DNA of 64,000 bases. It comes from an uncultured Chitinophaga sp. (GTDB taxonomy: Bacteria > Bacteroidota > Bacteroidia > Chitinophagales > Chitinophagaceae). Shown here one piece after another: positions 17,254 to 25,580 of the stretch. The number at the start of each line of letters is the position of its first letter. Position 1 is the stretch's first letter. The stretch covers positions 682,001-746,000 of the forward strand of contig NZ_CALEJS010000016.1 of the NCBI RefSeq assembly GCF_937898475.1, written 5' to 3'. A program made the translations under genes and the position numbers. The notes under the pieces were generated by a model. That model worked only from the letters and a program-made list of their open reading frames with translations. It had not been told where the DNA came from and ran no database searches.

Positions 17254-17514
17254 ATGGAAGTTGCTGTATTTGATACCTATGTAAAGAAGAAAAGTGGCGG
17301 CTATATGCATTTTGATATCATTGTCGCCGCAGATACCCACTACGAAAACGTACTTACCTTCGGCAAAGACTACCTTCGCTCAAAAGTACACGCCGGCTCC
17401 AACATCACCGCAAGAGAATGCCGCTTCTGCCACCTTGAAGAAGTAGTGCCCATCTGGGAACAAACCATTGTACAAAAAGGCTACTATATCCACGAGATCG
17501 AAGGCTGTCACTAA
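17254..17514 (+). CDS. DUF2024 family small protein
   Basis: An 86-residue soluble protein of the DUF2024 family: MEVAVFDTYVKKKSGGYMHFDIIV, then ARECRFCHLEEVVPIWEQTI and a C-terminal GYYIHEIEGCH. It has a CRFCH motif and a terminal GCH, which could bind metal, although the family has no established function. It lies 57 nt after the protoglobin-like gene and 70 nt before the MarR gene. Cotranscription with the globin-like gene is likely. Confidence 0.85.
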   Translation: MEVAVFDTYVKKKSGGYMHFDIIVAADTHYENVLTFGKDYLRSKVHAGSNITARECRFCHLEEVVPIWEQTIVQKGYYIHEIEGCH

Positions 17515-17557
17515 CATTATATTTCCTGCGGCTTCAAATTTTTGTATATTAGCCGGT

Positions 17558-17571
17558 TACTAAATATAGTA
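17558..17571. promoter_or_regulatory. Candidate MarR operator
   Basis: TACTAAATATAGTA is an inverted repeat with perfect 5-bp arms (TACTA/TAGTA) centred 20 nt before the marR-type ATG. MarR proteins commonly bind such AT-rich dyads over their own promoters. Confidence 0.35.
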
Positions 17572-17584
17572 GCAAAGCAGGATC

Positions 17585-18187
17585 ATGGGGAAAACATCTA
17601 TTTTCAACCCCGCACAACAGGCCGGAAACGTTTCAAGTAAAGTGGTAGCCGCACTGGAGCGCCTATCAGAAGCTTTTCGTGTGCTGCTATGGAACGAAGC
17701 CAAACAATATGGCCTGAGCCCCATCCAGATCCAGGTTCTTGTTTTCCTGCAACACTATCCCGAAGAAAAGCGGACCATCACCTACCTGGCCGCCTATTTC
17801 AATATGACCAAAGCCACCATCAGCGATGCCGTCAAATCCCTGCAGAGTAAAAACCTGCTGATCAGAAAGGCCACCGCCAATGACTCCCGCAGCCATACCC
17901 TGCACCTGGTGAAAGACGGTAAAACCCTGGCCGCCAAAGTAGAGCGCTTTGCACAGCCCATGTATAACAGCATCTCCCTGCTCCCGGCAGATAAGCTGGA
18001 AAACCTGCTGGAAAGCCTGCTTAAAACCATCTACCAGCTTAACCAGCAGTTCATCATCACCCCGCAGACCATGTGCCTCAACTGCCGCTTTTACGAACTT
18101 AAAGCCAGCGGACATTACTGCAACCTCGTAAAGTCACCTTTACAATCTGCAGACCTCCGGCTCGACTGTCCCGAGTTTCAATCATAA
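17585..18187 (+). CDS. MarR family regulator with four-Cys C-terminal tail
   Basis: A 200-residue DNA-binding protein. The winged helix-turn-helix spans ~25-125: LSPIQIQVLVFLQHYP, TITYLAAYFNMTKATISDAVKSL as the recognition region, and NDSRSHTLHLVKDG as the wing. After a helical segment the C-terminal 40 residues carry C164-L-N-C167, C179 and C195 (CPEF), an arrangement able to hold a metal ion or iron-sulfur cluster. This suggests a redox, NO or metal signal. It is preceded by a dyad (17558-17571) and probably controls itself and the two genes upstream. Confidence 0.87.
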   Translation: MGKTSIFNPAQQAGNVSSKVVAALERLSEAFRVLLWNEAKQYGLSPIQIQVLVFLQHYPEEKRTITYLAAYFNMTKATISDAVKSLQSKNLLIRKATANDSRSHTLHLVKDGKTLAAKVERFAQPMYNSISLLPADKLENLLESLLKTIYQLNQQFIITPQTMCLNCRFYELKASGHYCNLVKSPLQSADLRLDCPEFQS

Positions 18188-18233
18188 CCTGCAACAGTTA
18201 ACAATGGCACAACATGTGCCCTGCATAATGATT

Positions 18234-18275
18234 GCTAACTACTAACTCTAATTCTTAATTATTAATTTAATTGTT
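18234..18275. repeat. Heptamer-phased repeat (nTAAyTn type)
   Basis: Units of 7 bp: GCTAACT, ACTAACT, CTAATTC, TTAATTA, TTAATTT, AATTGTT. The array fills the convergent gap after the MarR gene and runs over the stop codon (18267-18269) of the small minus-strand gene. A perfect GGCACA/TGTGCC dyad (18207-18221) lies just upstream. Confidence 0.6.
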
Positions 18276-18482
18276 GTCGGACACACGATTACTACGCCAC
18301 CAGCGGTAGCCCAGTATGCCGATGATCGCCAGGGGAGTGATGGCCAGGTAGAGGATACCGTTATTCAGGCCTTTAGCGGGGCCTTCGCCCAGCTGCTGCG
18401 CAGTTTTTGTACAGAGAGAACATTGCGCCATCGCAGCAACACTGCACAATAACATCAGCACTATTTGCCCAATCGTTTTCAT
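18267..18482 (-). CDS. Small exported CxxC membrane protein of the oxidase cluster
   Basis: A 71-residue protein: signal peptide or first membrane helix (MKTIGQIVLMLLCSVAAMAQ), then C-S-L-C directly after the cleavage site, a short Gly-rich stretch, one membrane helix (GILYLAITPLAIIGILGYRWW) and a charged end. It is the last gene of the respiratory run, 19 nt after the DUF420 gene. I do not recognise a named family. The CxxC on the outer face next to SCO and oxidase genes suggests a thiol or copper role in oxidase assembly. Confidence 0.7.
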   Translation of the reverse strand: MKTIGQIVLMLLCSVAAMAQCSLCTKTAQQLGEGPAKGLNNGILYLAITPLAIIGILGYRWWRSNRVSDNN

Positions 18483-18501
18483 ACTATAAAGTTACGCAGT
18501 A

Positions 18502-19071
18502 TTAGTAATACGGAGAAATCATTACATAAACAATCACCCCGGTAATAGCCACATAAAACCAGATAGGCCAGGTGATGCGGGCTATCTTGCGGTGCCGCAC
18601 ATAATCTGCCTGCAGGCCGCGCAGCAGGGTAAACAATACCAGCGGTACAATCACCACTGCCAGTAATATATGGCTGAGCAAAATGAAGTAGTACACGTAC
18701 CTGGCGCCGCCTGCCAGCGTCTTTTCTGCCGCATCCAGCACCCCGTCATGGTTGATGTCGCCAAAACGGGTAGACTCCGAAAAGAAATGATAGGTGACGT
18801 AGGAGATCAAAAAGAGTGCGCTCAGCGACACTGCTACCAGGTTGGTTATCTTATGCGCCTTTGTCTGCCCGTTCTTGATGAAATAAAGGCTGGCCAGCAG
18901 CAGTATAGCCGTGGCAGAGTTCAGTATAGCATGAAAAAGCGGGAGAATACGTATATCAAAACCGGCTTCCATTTCAGGGCGCGGCAGGTAGAATAACACC
19001 GCTACCACTACCGGTATCAGCACCGATACAATGGCGATAGGCAGGTTAAGGTTTTTGTTCTTAATACTCAT
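18502..19071 (-). CDS. DUF420 membrane protein (CtaM/YozB-like) with EF-hand loop
   Basis: A 189-residue inner membrane protein with five predicted helices, matching DUF420. Relatives (CtaM/YozB in Firmicutes) are needed for heme-copper oxidase maturation. Conserved His sit in helices (FHAIL, YHFF, LSHILLA). Residues 105-116 read DINHDGVLDAAE, a complete canonical 12-residue EF-hand calcium loop (ligands D105, N107, D109, D113, E116) in an extramembrane segment between helices; I do not recall this as standard for DUF420. It lies between SCO and the small CxxC gene. Confidence 0.87.
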   Translation of the reverse strand: MSIKNKNLNLPIAIVSVLIPVVVAVLFYLPRPEMEAGFDIRILPLFHAILNSATAILLLASLYFIKNGQTKAHKITNLVAVSLSALFLISYVTYHFFSESTRFGDINHDGVLDAAEKTLAGGARYVYYFILLSHILLAVVIVPLVLFTLLRGLQADYVRHRKIARITWPIWFYVAITGVIVYVMISPYY

Positions 19072-19092
19072 GATATCCTCTTGAGAGGTAAA

Positions 19093-19779
19093 TTATTCGT
19101 TACCGGAGAACAAGCGCTTCCAGAAGGGAGGCCTGTTCCTGTCTTTTTCCAGGTGCAGAACGGCAATATCATTAGCGCACCTGCGGATAGCGTCATTATC
19201 AAGGCCGTTATAATAACCGCGGATATGGCCGTTCTTATCAATCAGTACCAGCTTTTCGGTGTGGATGAAATCATCCGGACCACCATCGCCCTGGGTTACT
19301 GATACAAAGAAATCATTGCGCGCAATATCATAGATCTCCTTCTTTTCACCGGTAAGCAGCCACCACGTATCCGTATTGATATTGTGTTTTATGGCATATT
19401 GCCGCAGCCTTTCAGCAGAGTCGCGTACCGGGTCAACGGTGAAAGAAAGTATCTGCAGTAATGTGTCGTTCTTTACGTAAGCTTCCTGGATCTTTTTCAG
19501 GTTGCTGGTAAGCGTTGGACAAATACTGGTACACGAAGTGAAGAAGAAATCTACCAGCAGTACCTTACCCTTAAGGTCTTCCAGGCTCACCTGCTGGCCA
19601 GACTGGTTGGTGAGTTTAAAATTGCGGATGGTGTGGTATACCGTATCAAAGCTGGTTTTCCCATCCTTTACCACGGTATCCACCCTTTCCGGAACGTAAA
19701 GACGTGGTATAGGTACCACGTCTTTACTATAATGATCTACGATCAGGTACCCAAGCAACGGAACCAATACCGCCAACAT
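19093..19779 (-). CDS. SCO1/SenC-type copper chaperone (oxidase cluster)
   Basis: A 228-residue protein anchored by one N-terminal helix (MLAVLVPLLGYLIV) with a thioredoxin fold outside. The copper ligands are C-T-S-I-C in FFFTSCTSICPTLTSNL and the distal His in DDFIHTEKLVLID. It delivers copper to, or reduces, the CuA site of oxidase subunit II. The frame is open for 13 codons upstream of the ATG with no alternative standard start. It is cotranscribed with DUF420 (21 nt apart). A second, distinct SCO gene lies at 39848. Confidence 0.92.
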   Translation of the reverse strand: MLAVLVPLLGYLIVDHYSKDVVPIPRLYVPERVDTVVKDGKTSFDTVYHTIRNFKLTNQSGQQVSLEDLKGKVLLVDFFFTSCTSICPTLTSNLKKIQEAYVKNDTLLQILSFTVDPVRDSAERLRQYAIKHNINTDTWWLLTGEKKEIYDIARNDFFVSVTQGDGGPDDFIHTEKLVLIDKNGHIRGYYNGLDNDAIRRCANDIAVLHLEKDRNRPPFWKRLFSGNE

Positions 19780-19844
19780 TAATCCTATGACTGCCCTGCG
19801 AGAAATAGCCTGTCTTTTTTAATATCTGTAATAAATTCCAATCA

Positions 19845-20252
19845 TTAGTGATGCGCATGCGGAGCTTCCACAGCAGCAGGCGCTTTAGGATTGCCCGGAG
19901 CCAGATCCTTACGCATATTCTTCCAGGAATCGCCATCTGCCAGGAACGCGATGATAAACCACACGAACAGCATCAGGGGGATCAGTATCGTCAGTATCAG
20001 GTTCTTGATCTCGTGACGCAGGTGCATAAACTCCGCTACGATGAAGAAAGCCTTAACAACCGTCAGACCCAGGAAGATAGCATTCAGCACCAGCCTGCTC
20101 GGGAAACCGGTTTCCAGGTGCAGGAAAGCCAGTGCGATCTCAACAACTGTTATACCTAATAAGATCCAGAATGTTTTCCAGATGGTCTTCACAGCAGCAT
20201 CGCTATGCCCGTGTTGCTCATGTTCTGCTGCAGCGGTATGTGTATGTTCCAT
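19845..20252 (-). CDS. Cytochrome c oxidase subunit IV-like protein
   Basis: A 135-residue inner membrane protein with three helices (TIWKTFWILLGITVVEIALA, LNAIFLGLTVVKAFFIVAE, ILTILIPLMLFVWFIIAFLA) and the MHLRHE segment typical of the small bacterial subunit IV/CyoD-type family. N- and C-termini are His-rich (HTHTAAAEHEQHGH; APHAHH). It has no catalytic role; it stabilises the subunit I/III core. It lies between the SCO gene and subunit III, all on the minus strand. Confidence 0.9.
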   Translation of the reverse strand: MEHTHTAAAEHEQHGHSDAAVKTIWKTFWILLGITVVEIALAFLHLETGFPSRLVLNAIFLGLTVVKAFFIVAEFMHLRHEIKNLILTILIPLMLFVWFIIAFLADGDSWKNMRKDLAPGNPKAPAAVEAPHAHH

Positions 20253-20306
20253 TACGAATGATTTTTTTAAAATTCCAAAATTACAATTAGATCCTCTCCG
20301 CCAGGT

Positions 20307-20981
20307 TTACAGCAGGTAGAAGCAGGTAAACACAAATACCCAAACCAGGTCTACAAAGTGCCAGTAAAGGCCTACTTTCTCCACCATTTCATAGTGACCG
20401 CGCTGCTCATAGGTACCTTTCAGTACATTGGCCAGGATCACGATATTCAGCACCACGCCTGATGTTACGTGCAGGCCGTGGAAACCGGTGATGGTAAAGA
20501 AGAAGTTGGTAAAGTTGGTAGAAGCAACAGTGCCATCAACATTCAGGAAGGGATTGCGGCCCCACCATGCGCCTGCATGATAAAGGTGCGTCCATTCCCA
20601 TGCCTGACAGGCCAGGAAGGCAGCGCCGCCAACAATCGTCCAGGACAGCCATTTCACTACGCCGTTACGATCTCTCGTATGACCGGCGTGTACGGCCAGC
20701 ACCATGGTTACAGAGCTCATGATAAGGATGAAGGTCATCAGGCTCACAAACACCAGCGGCAGGTTCATGTGACCCATGAACGGAAATGCATGGAACACGT
20801 CATTGGCATCAGGCCAGGAGGTGCTCATGAAACGAATAGTACCGTATGATATCAGCAATGCGCCAAAGGTGAATGCATCTGACATCAGGAAGTACCACAT
20901 CATCAACTTTCCGTAGCTCACATTAAAGGGAGAATACCCTCCACCCCACCATTTTTTCTTCGCTGTAACTGCTGTATCCAT
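20307..20981 (-). CDS. Cytochrome c oxidase subunit III
   Basis: A 224-residue inner membrane subunit III with about six or seven helices. Family text includes GKLMMWYFLMSDAFTFGALLIS, FTITGFHGLHVTSGVV and the C-terminal GLYWHFVDLVWVFVFTCFYL. Subunit III carries no redox centre; it supports proton uptake and stability of subunit I. It is 30 nt after a second, shorter subunit III gene, a duplication usual in Bacteroidota oxidase operons. Confidence 0.95.
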   Translation of the reverse strand: MDTAVTAKKKWWGGGYSPFNVSYGKLMMWYFLMSDAFTFGALLISYGTIRFMSTSWPDANDVFHAFPFMGHMNLPLVFVSLMTFILIMSSVTMVLAVHAGHTRDRNGVVKWLSWTIVGGAAFLACQAWEWTHLYHAGAWWGRNPFLNVDGTVASTNFTNFFFTITGFHGLHVTSGVVLNIVILANVLKGTYEQRGHYEMVEKVGLYWHFVDLVWVFVFTCFYLL

Positions 20982-21011
20982 TTTTTACTTGTAATTGAAA
21001 ATTTATAAAGT

Positions 21012-21578
21012 TTATCTAGCGATACTCAGAAATATCAGGAGGTAGATCCAGAGCGCGTCTACAAAATGCCAGTAGAGCGAGGCCACCTCGATGGGTACTG
21101 CGCTGTAAACGCGCACCCTTGTTCTGAATGCCCTGCCAAACATGATCAGCAAGGCTACTACACCACCCAGCACGTGCAACATGTGCATACCTACGATCAC
21201 ATAAATGAAAGAAGCTGATACCGGCCCGCTCAGCGGTAAACCCCGGTCGCTCATCTGGGCAAAACCAGCACACTGGAATGCCGCAAATATTACACCCAAT
21301 ACCGCAGTAAGGGTGATCAGCTGCTTATATCGTTTCATGTTACGCTCCTTGAACTGCTTTACCGCCATCTGGATGGTAACACTGCTGATCAGGATCACGG
21401 CAGTGGATATCCAGAAAATGTGGGGCAGCTCAAACGCCAGCCAGTTGGCTTGCGCGCGCTTTACAACGTAGGCACTGGTAAACCCTATGAACATCATACT
21501 GATGCTGCCCATAGCAATCCATAGGGAATATTTGTGCGGATGTATTTTTTTACGTTGTACGCTCATTGCCTGCATCAC
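21012..21578 (-). CDS. Cytochrome c oxidase subunit III, second copy
   Basis: A 188-residue subunit III-like protein with five helices: YSLWIAMGSISMMFIGFTSAYVV, ASFIYVIVGMHMLHVLGGVVAL and the ending ASLYWHFVDALWIYLLIFLS show the family. It lacks the first two helices of long subunit III proteins, as in short CyoC/CtaE types. The start could be 21578 or the ATG at 21566 (MSVQRKK). It sits 10 nt after the heme O synthase gene and 30 nt before the longer copy, so both copies may be present in the oxidase. Confidence 0.93.
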   Translation of the reverse strand: MMQAMSVQRKKIHPHKYSLWIAMGSISMMFIGFTSAYVVKRAQANWLAFELPHIFWISTAVILISSVTIQMAVKQFKERNMKRYKQLITLTAVLGVIFAAFQCAGFAQMSDRGLPLSGPVSASFIYVIVGMHMLHVLGGVVALLIMFGRAFRTRVRVYSAVPIEVASLYWHFVDALWIYLLIFLSIAR

Positions 21579-21588
21579 TCCTCTGATT

Positions 21589-22488
21589 TTATACTTTATC
21601 AGCCAGCAAAGCCAGCTGCACTACTGTCAAATAAATATAAGAGCCGAACATCAGCTTCCTGGCAGCAGGCACGTCTAATTTCCGGTACAGCACAATAGCA
21701 CGGTACAGGAAAAATACCCCGGCCAGGATACAGATCACGGCAGATATGCTGCCGGTCAGCTTCAACAGGTAAGGCGCAATGCCCGCCGGTATCAGCAGCA
21801 ACGCATAGGTTACAGCCTGAAGCGCGGTCATCTTGTTTGGTCCGCCAGCTGCCGGCAATAATTTAAAGCCTGCTCTTGTGTAGTCCTGGTGCGCTATCCA
21901 GGCAATGGCCCAGAAATGCGGGAACTGCCACAGGAACTGGATGGCAAACAATGCCCAGCCGCCTTCACTCAGACTGTCTGCTCCTGCCGCCCAGCCAATG
22001 AGCGGCGGCAATGCACCCGGAATAGCGCCCACCAGCACCGCCAGCGAGTTCCATTTTTTCCAGGGCGTATACACAAACCCATACAGCAACAGCGAAAACA
22101 GGCTCAATGCAGCGCTCAGCCAGTTAAAGGCCAGGGCCATGATGGCTATACCACCCGCTCCCGTGATCACTGCCACCACCGCCGCTTCTGTTTCAGAAAT
22201 GCGGCCGGCCGGTAGCGGACGGTTAGCGGTACGGGCCATCAGCTTGTCTGTATTTTTTTCCAGTATCTGGTTAATGGTATTAGCCGAACCAGATACCAGC
22301 AGCCCACCTGCAAATAGAAAAAGAACTTTCAGTAAACTGAACTCCACCTCTGGCACCAGCAGATAGCCCCACACACTTGAGAACACCACCATGAAAGTGA
22401 GGTTAAACTTCATCAGCTGAAAGTAATCCCTCGCTTTACTGGCTACTGCATACGAAAATGACAACTTTATGGAGTTTTCTTGCAACAC
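21589..22488 (-). CDS. cyoE: Protoheme IX farnesyltransferase (heme O synthase)
   Basis: A 299-residue UbiA-family prenyltransferase with about nine membrane helices that adds a farnesyl group to heme b, the first step to heme a. The Asp-rich prenyl-diphosphate site is seen as NQILEKNTDKLMARTANRPL in the second cytosolic-side loop, with FHFWAIAW-type text (QFPHFWAIAWIAHQDY) further on. It lies directly after ctaD with a heptamer-phased hairpin (22504-22550) in the 66-nt gap. No heme A synthase (ctaA) is in the window. Confidence 0.95.
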   Translation of the reverse strand: MLQENSIKLSFSYAVASKARDYFQLMKFNLTFMVVFSSVWGYLLVPEVEFSLLKVLFLFAGGLLVSGSANTINQILEKNTDKLMARTANRPLPAGRISETEAAVVAVITGAGGIAIMALAFNWLSAALSLFSLLLYGFVYTPWKKWNSLAVLVGAIPGALPPLIGWAAGADSLSEGGWALFAIQFLWQFPHFWAIAWIAHQDYTRAGFKLLPAAGGPNKMTALQAVTYALLLIPAGIAPYLLKLTGSISAVICILAGVFFLYRAIVLYRKLDVPAARKLMFGSYIYLTVVQLALLADKV

Positions 22489-22503
22489 TTATCTGACTAT
22501 TCG

Positions 22504-22550
22504 CTGTCAGCTACTAGCTGCTAAAAGCTAATAGCCAACAGCTGATTTGA
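22504..22550. repeat. Heptamer-phased fold-back repeat inside the oxidase operon
   Basis: Units of 7 bp from 22509: AGCTACT, AGCTGCT, AAAAGCT, AATAGCC, AACAGCT, GATTTGA. It folds as a hairpin: GCTACTAGCT (22510-22519) with AGCTAATAGC (22526-22535), 9 of 10 pairs, extended by CTGT/ACAG. It is the same sequence family as the array at 4018 and lies between ctaD and cyoE. Confidence 0.7.
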
Positions 22551-22554
22551 TTTA

Positions 22555-24381
22555 TCAATGTTTCGATTCGTCCGGAGATACAGGTACCGTCTGCGGTATA
22601 AAGTCATGACCATCTTTACTGTAGTCATATGCCCAGCGGTGTACTTCCGGAATTTCACCAGGCCAGTTACCATGTCCCGGATGAATCGGGGTGGTCCATT
22701 CCAGTGTAGTGGCATTCCAGGGGTTGGTAGTAGTAAGCTTCCGGCCCTTGAAAATGCTATAGAAGAAGTTGAACACGAACAGCAGCTGTGTGGCAAATAC
22801 GATAAGCACCACAATACTGATAAACTTGTTCAGCTCTACAAACTGTTTGAAAGACTCCCAGTTGGAGTAGTCAAAATACCTTCTGGGCATACCCGCCATA
22901 CCTTCATAGTGCATAGGCCAGAAGATACAGTAAGCGCCTACCAGGGTGATCCAGAAGTGGATATAACCCAGGGTATTATTCATATAGCGGCTGTACATTT
23001 TGGGGTACCAGTGATAGATACCGGCAAACATACCGAAGAAGGCAGATACACCCATTACTATATGGAAGTGCGCGATCACGAAGTAAGTATCGTGCAGGTG
23101 AATGTCGATAGAAGAGTTACCCAGCCAGATACCGGTCAGACCACCGGAGATAAAGGTGCTCACAAAGCCGATACCAAACAGGGCAGCCGGCGTAAAGCGG
23201 ATATTACCTTTCCAGATAGTGGTGAGCCAGTTAAACACCTTGATGGCAGACGGTACGGCGATCAGCAGTGTTAACAGTACGAAGAATGCACCCAGGAACG
23301 GGTTCAGACCCGTAACGAACATGTGGTGCGCCCATACCAGGAACGCCAGGATAGCGATAGCGAACAGGGAGCCCACCATTGCCAGGTAACCGAAGATCGG
23401 TTTGCGGGAGTTTACCGCCAGTACCTCAGATACCATACCCATCGCAGGGAGGATGATGATATATACTTCCGGGTGACCCAGGAACCAGAACAAGTGCTGG
23501 TAGAGGATGGCGCTACCGCCTTCGTTAGACAATGCCTTACCGGCTACAAACAGCTCGCTCAGGTAGAAGCTGGTGCCTGCGTGACGGTCAAACAGCAGCA
23601 GGATGAAGCCAGACAGCAGTACGGGGAAGGATAACACACCCAGTACAGCGGTGAAGAAGAAAGACCAGATGGTCAGCGGTATCTTGGTCATGCTCATACC
23701 TTTGGTACGCATGTTCAGGATAGTAGAAATATAGTTCAGGCCACCCAGCAGCTGCGAAACAACGAACAGCGCCATACTGGTGAGCCAGAGGTCCATACCG
23801 ATCTTGGAACCGATAGAAGCATCGCCCAGGGCGCTCAGCGGAGGATAAGCCGTCCAGCCGCCGGAAGCAGGACCTGTCTGCACAAACAGGGAAGCCACCA
23901 TTACCAGGCTGGCCAGGAAGAAGAACCAGTAGCTCAGCATGTTCATGAAAGGAGAGGCCATGTCACGTGCACCCACCTGTAAAGGTATCAGCAGGTTGGA
24001 GAAGGTACCGCTCAAACCGGCAGTCAATACAAAGAACACCAGGATGGTGCCGTGCATGGTTACCAGTGCATAGTAAGCTTCCGGCGTAATATGGCCGCCT
24101 TTAGCCCAATGGCCCAGGATGGTTTCCAGGAAGGGGAAAGATGTATCCGGGAAAGCCAGCTGCAATCGGAATATTACAGAAAAAGCAGCGCCTATGATAG
24201 CCCAGATAATACCTGTGATCAGGAACTGCTTGGCGATCATTTTATGATCCATACTGAAAACATACTTCGAAATGAAGCTGTCTTCATGATGTTCGTGATG
24301 CCCGTTGCCATGGTCGTCATGTGCCACTGTGCCATGCGTTACCTCATGTTGATGACTGTGCAAGGTTGCTTCGTTACTCAT
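22555..24381 (-). CDS. ctaD: Cytochrome c oxidase subunit I (aa3 type)
   Basis: The 608-residue catalytic subunit with 12-14 helices. The CuB site and His-Tyr crosslink are in FWFLGHPEVYIIILPAMGM; GHPEVY with Glu marks an A1-type proton-pumping oxidase. HHMFVTGLNP holds further CuB His, and HLHDTYFVIAHFHIVMG the heme a and a3 His. The N-terminus is an unusual His-rich tail (HSHQHE, HDDHGNGHHEHHED, residues ~8-35), perhaps a metal buffer. It reduces O2 with electrons from subunit II and pumps protons across the inner membrane. It follows coxB in the operon. Confidence 0.97.
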   Translation of the reverse strand: MSNEATLHSHQHEVTHGTVAHDDHGNGHHEHHEDSFISKYVFSMDHKMIAKQFLITGIIWAIIGAAFSVIFRLQLAFPDTSFPFLETILGHWAKGGHITPEAYYALVTMHGTILVFFVLTAGLSGTFSNLLIPLQVGARDMASPFMNMLSYWFFFLASLVMVASLFVQTGPASGGWTAYPPLSALGDASIGSKIGMDLWLTSMALFVVSQLLGGLNYISTILNMRTKGMSMTKIPLTIWSFFFTAVLGVLSFPVLLSGFILLLFDRHAGTSFYLSELFVAGKALSNEGGSAILYQHLFWFLGHPEVYIIILPAMGMVSEVLAVNSRKPIFGYLAMVGSLFAIAILAFLVWAHHMFVTGLNPFLGAFFVLLTLLIAVPSAIKVFNWLTTIWKGNIRFTPAALFGIGFVSTFISGGLTGIWLGNSSIDIHLHDTYFVIAHFHIVMGVSAFFGMFAGIYHWYPKMYSRYMNNTLGYIHFWITLVGAYCIFWPMHYEGMAGMPRRYFDYSNWESFKQFVELNKFISIVVLIVFATQLLFVFNFFYSIFKGRKLTTTNPWNATTLEWTTPIHPGHGNWPGEIPEVHRWAYDYSKDGHDFIPQTVPVSPDESKH

Positions 24382-24468
24382 AATCGGTTCTGTTTATTAT
24401 AAAGCCTTCGCCTGGCTAAAGGGTTCGGGCTTATTGCTTTTAAGTGTTTTTGCCTACAAATTTACGTC

Positions 24469-25515
24469 TTAGTCAATAATAGCAGCCACGGCTTTCTGGG
24501 TGCTGTCTTTAGCGGCCTCCTGTTGCGGAGCGGCTGGTGTGGCAGCGCCATGCGCCAGTTCATATTGTGATTTCTGCTTGGCCACCCAGGCATCGAATTC
24601 TTCCTGGGTTTCTACCACAATGTTGGCTCTCATGGAATAGTGACCGGCGCCGCACATCTGGTCACAGGCGATCTCGTAGATAAAGTCCGGGTTACCGGTC
24701 TTCTCTTTCATCTGTGCTGTGGTAAATTTAGGCGTGATCCACATGGTGGTAGGGATACCGGGTACCGCGTCCATCTTCATACGGAAGTGAGGCAGACCAA
24801 CATCATGCACCACATCGCGGGAACCGATGATCAGTTTCACAGGTTTGCCCACTACCAGGTGCATTTCGGTAGCCATGAAGTCGTCTTTATTCAGCTGATC
24901 GTCCCAATCCTGGCCAACAGGGTTGGTAGCGTCATTGATGTTTTTGTAGAATTTGCTGCCCAGCTGGCCGTCTTTACCGGGGTAGCGGATCAGCCAGTTG
25001 AACTGTTTACCGGTGATCTCTACCACCATAGCGTCTTTGGGAGCTTCTGAGGTGATACGGAACCAGTGACGGAGGCCGATAGCCACCAGCACGGTCAGCG
25101 CAATGGCAGGTATAACTGTCCAGATCACTTCCAGCTTGTTGTTATGAGGGAAGTAGTAGGCTTTCTGGCCTTCTCTCTCCTGGTATTTGAAGGCAAACCA
25201 GAACAGGAGGATCTGGGTGATCACGAACACGATACCGGTAATGTAAAGTGTCCACATGATCATGTTGTCAATAGAATCTCCCTGTTCAGAGGCGGCTTCT
25301 CCCAATATCTTACCTTTCAACAGCTCATTACAGTAATATACGCCTATGAGTCCCAGCACCAGGAAAGCGATCAGCAAAAAGCCGTTAATGCGGTTGTTCT
25401 GCTGGCGGGCCTTCTTTTCACCCTTCAATATGGACACATATTCGCTCGCCTTCGCGATCTGGAAGATAACTACGAATATGAGCACAACAACTAAGACTGC
25501 TAAAAAACCTGACAT
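24469..25515 (-). CDS. coxB: Cytochrome c oxidase subunit II (CuA)
   Basis: A 348-residue subunit II with three hydrophobic segments (residues ~2-20, 44-64, 85-110) plus one at ~130-150, then the cupredoxin domain. The CuA ligands are in YEIACDQMCGAGHYSMRANIVV (C-x3-C, His, Met) with HFRMKMDAVPG upstream. No CxxCH is present, so this is aa3, not caa3; electrons must come from a separate cytochrome or directly from ACIII. The C-terminal tail is an Ala/Gln-rich linker. It sits between actF and ctaD. Confidence 0.95.
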   Translation of the reverse strand: MSGFLAVLVVVLIFVVIFQIAKASEYVSILKGEKKARQQNNRINGFLLIAFLVLGLIGVYYCNELLKGKILGEAASEQGDSIDNMIMWTLYITGIVFVITQILLFWFAFKYQEREGQKAYYFPHNNKLEVIWTVIPAIALTVLVAIGLRHWFRITSEAPKDAMVVEITGKQFNWLIRYPGKDGQLGSKFYKNINDATNPVGQDWDDQLNKDDFMATEMHLVVGKPVKLIIGSRDVVHDVGLPHFRMKMDAVPGIPTTMWITPKFTTAQMKEKTGNPDFIYEIACDQMCGAGHYSMRANIVVETQEEFDAWVAKQKSQYELAHGAATPAAPQQEAAKDSTQKAVAAIID

Positions 25516-25580
25516 TGCTATTTGAAATAATTAAGTTATCTAATGCTTTACGTTGTTTCTAGTTCCACTTTAGCCCCTCA

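Noticed and set aside
18206..18220. TGGCAC-N5-GTGC resembling a second sigma-54 promoter
   Set aside because: The -12 element is poor, the match is created by a GGCACA/TGTGCC dyad, and nothing to transcribe follows before convergent genes.
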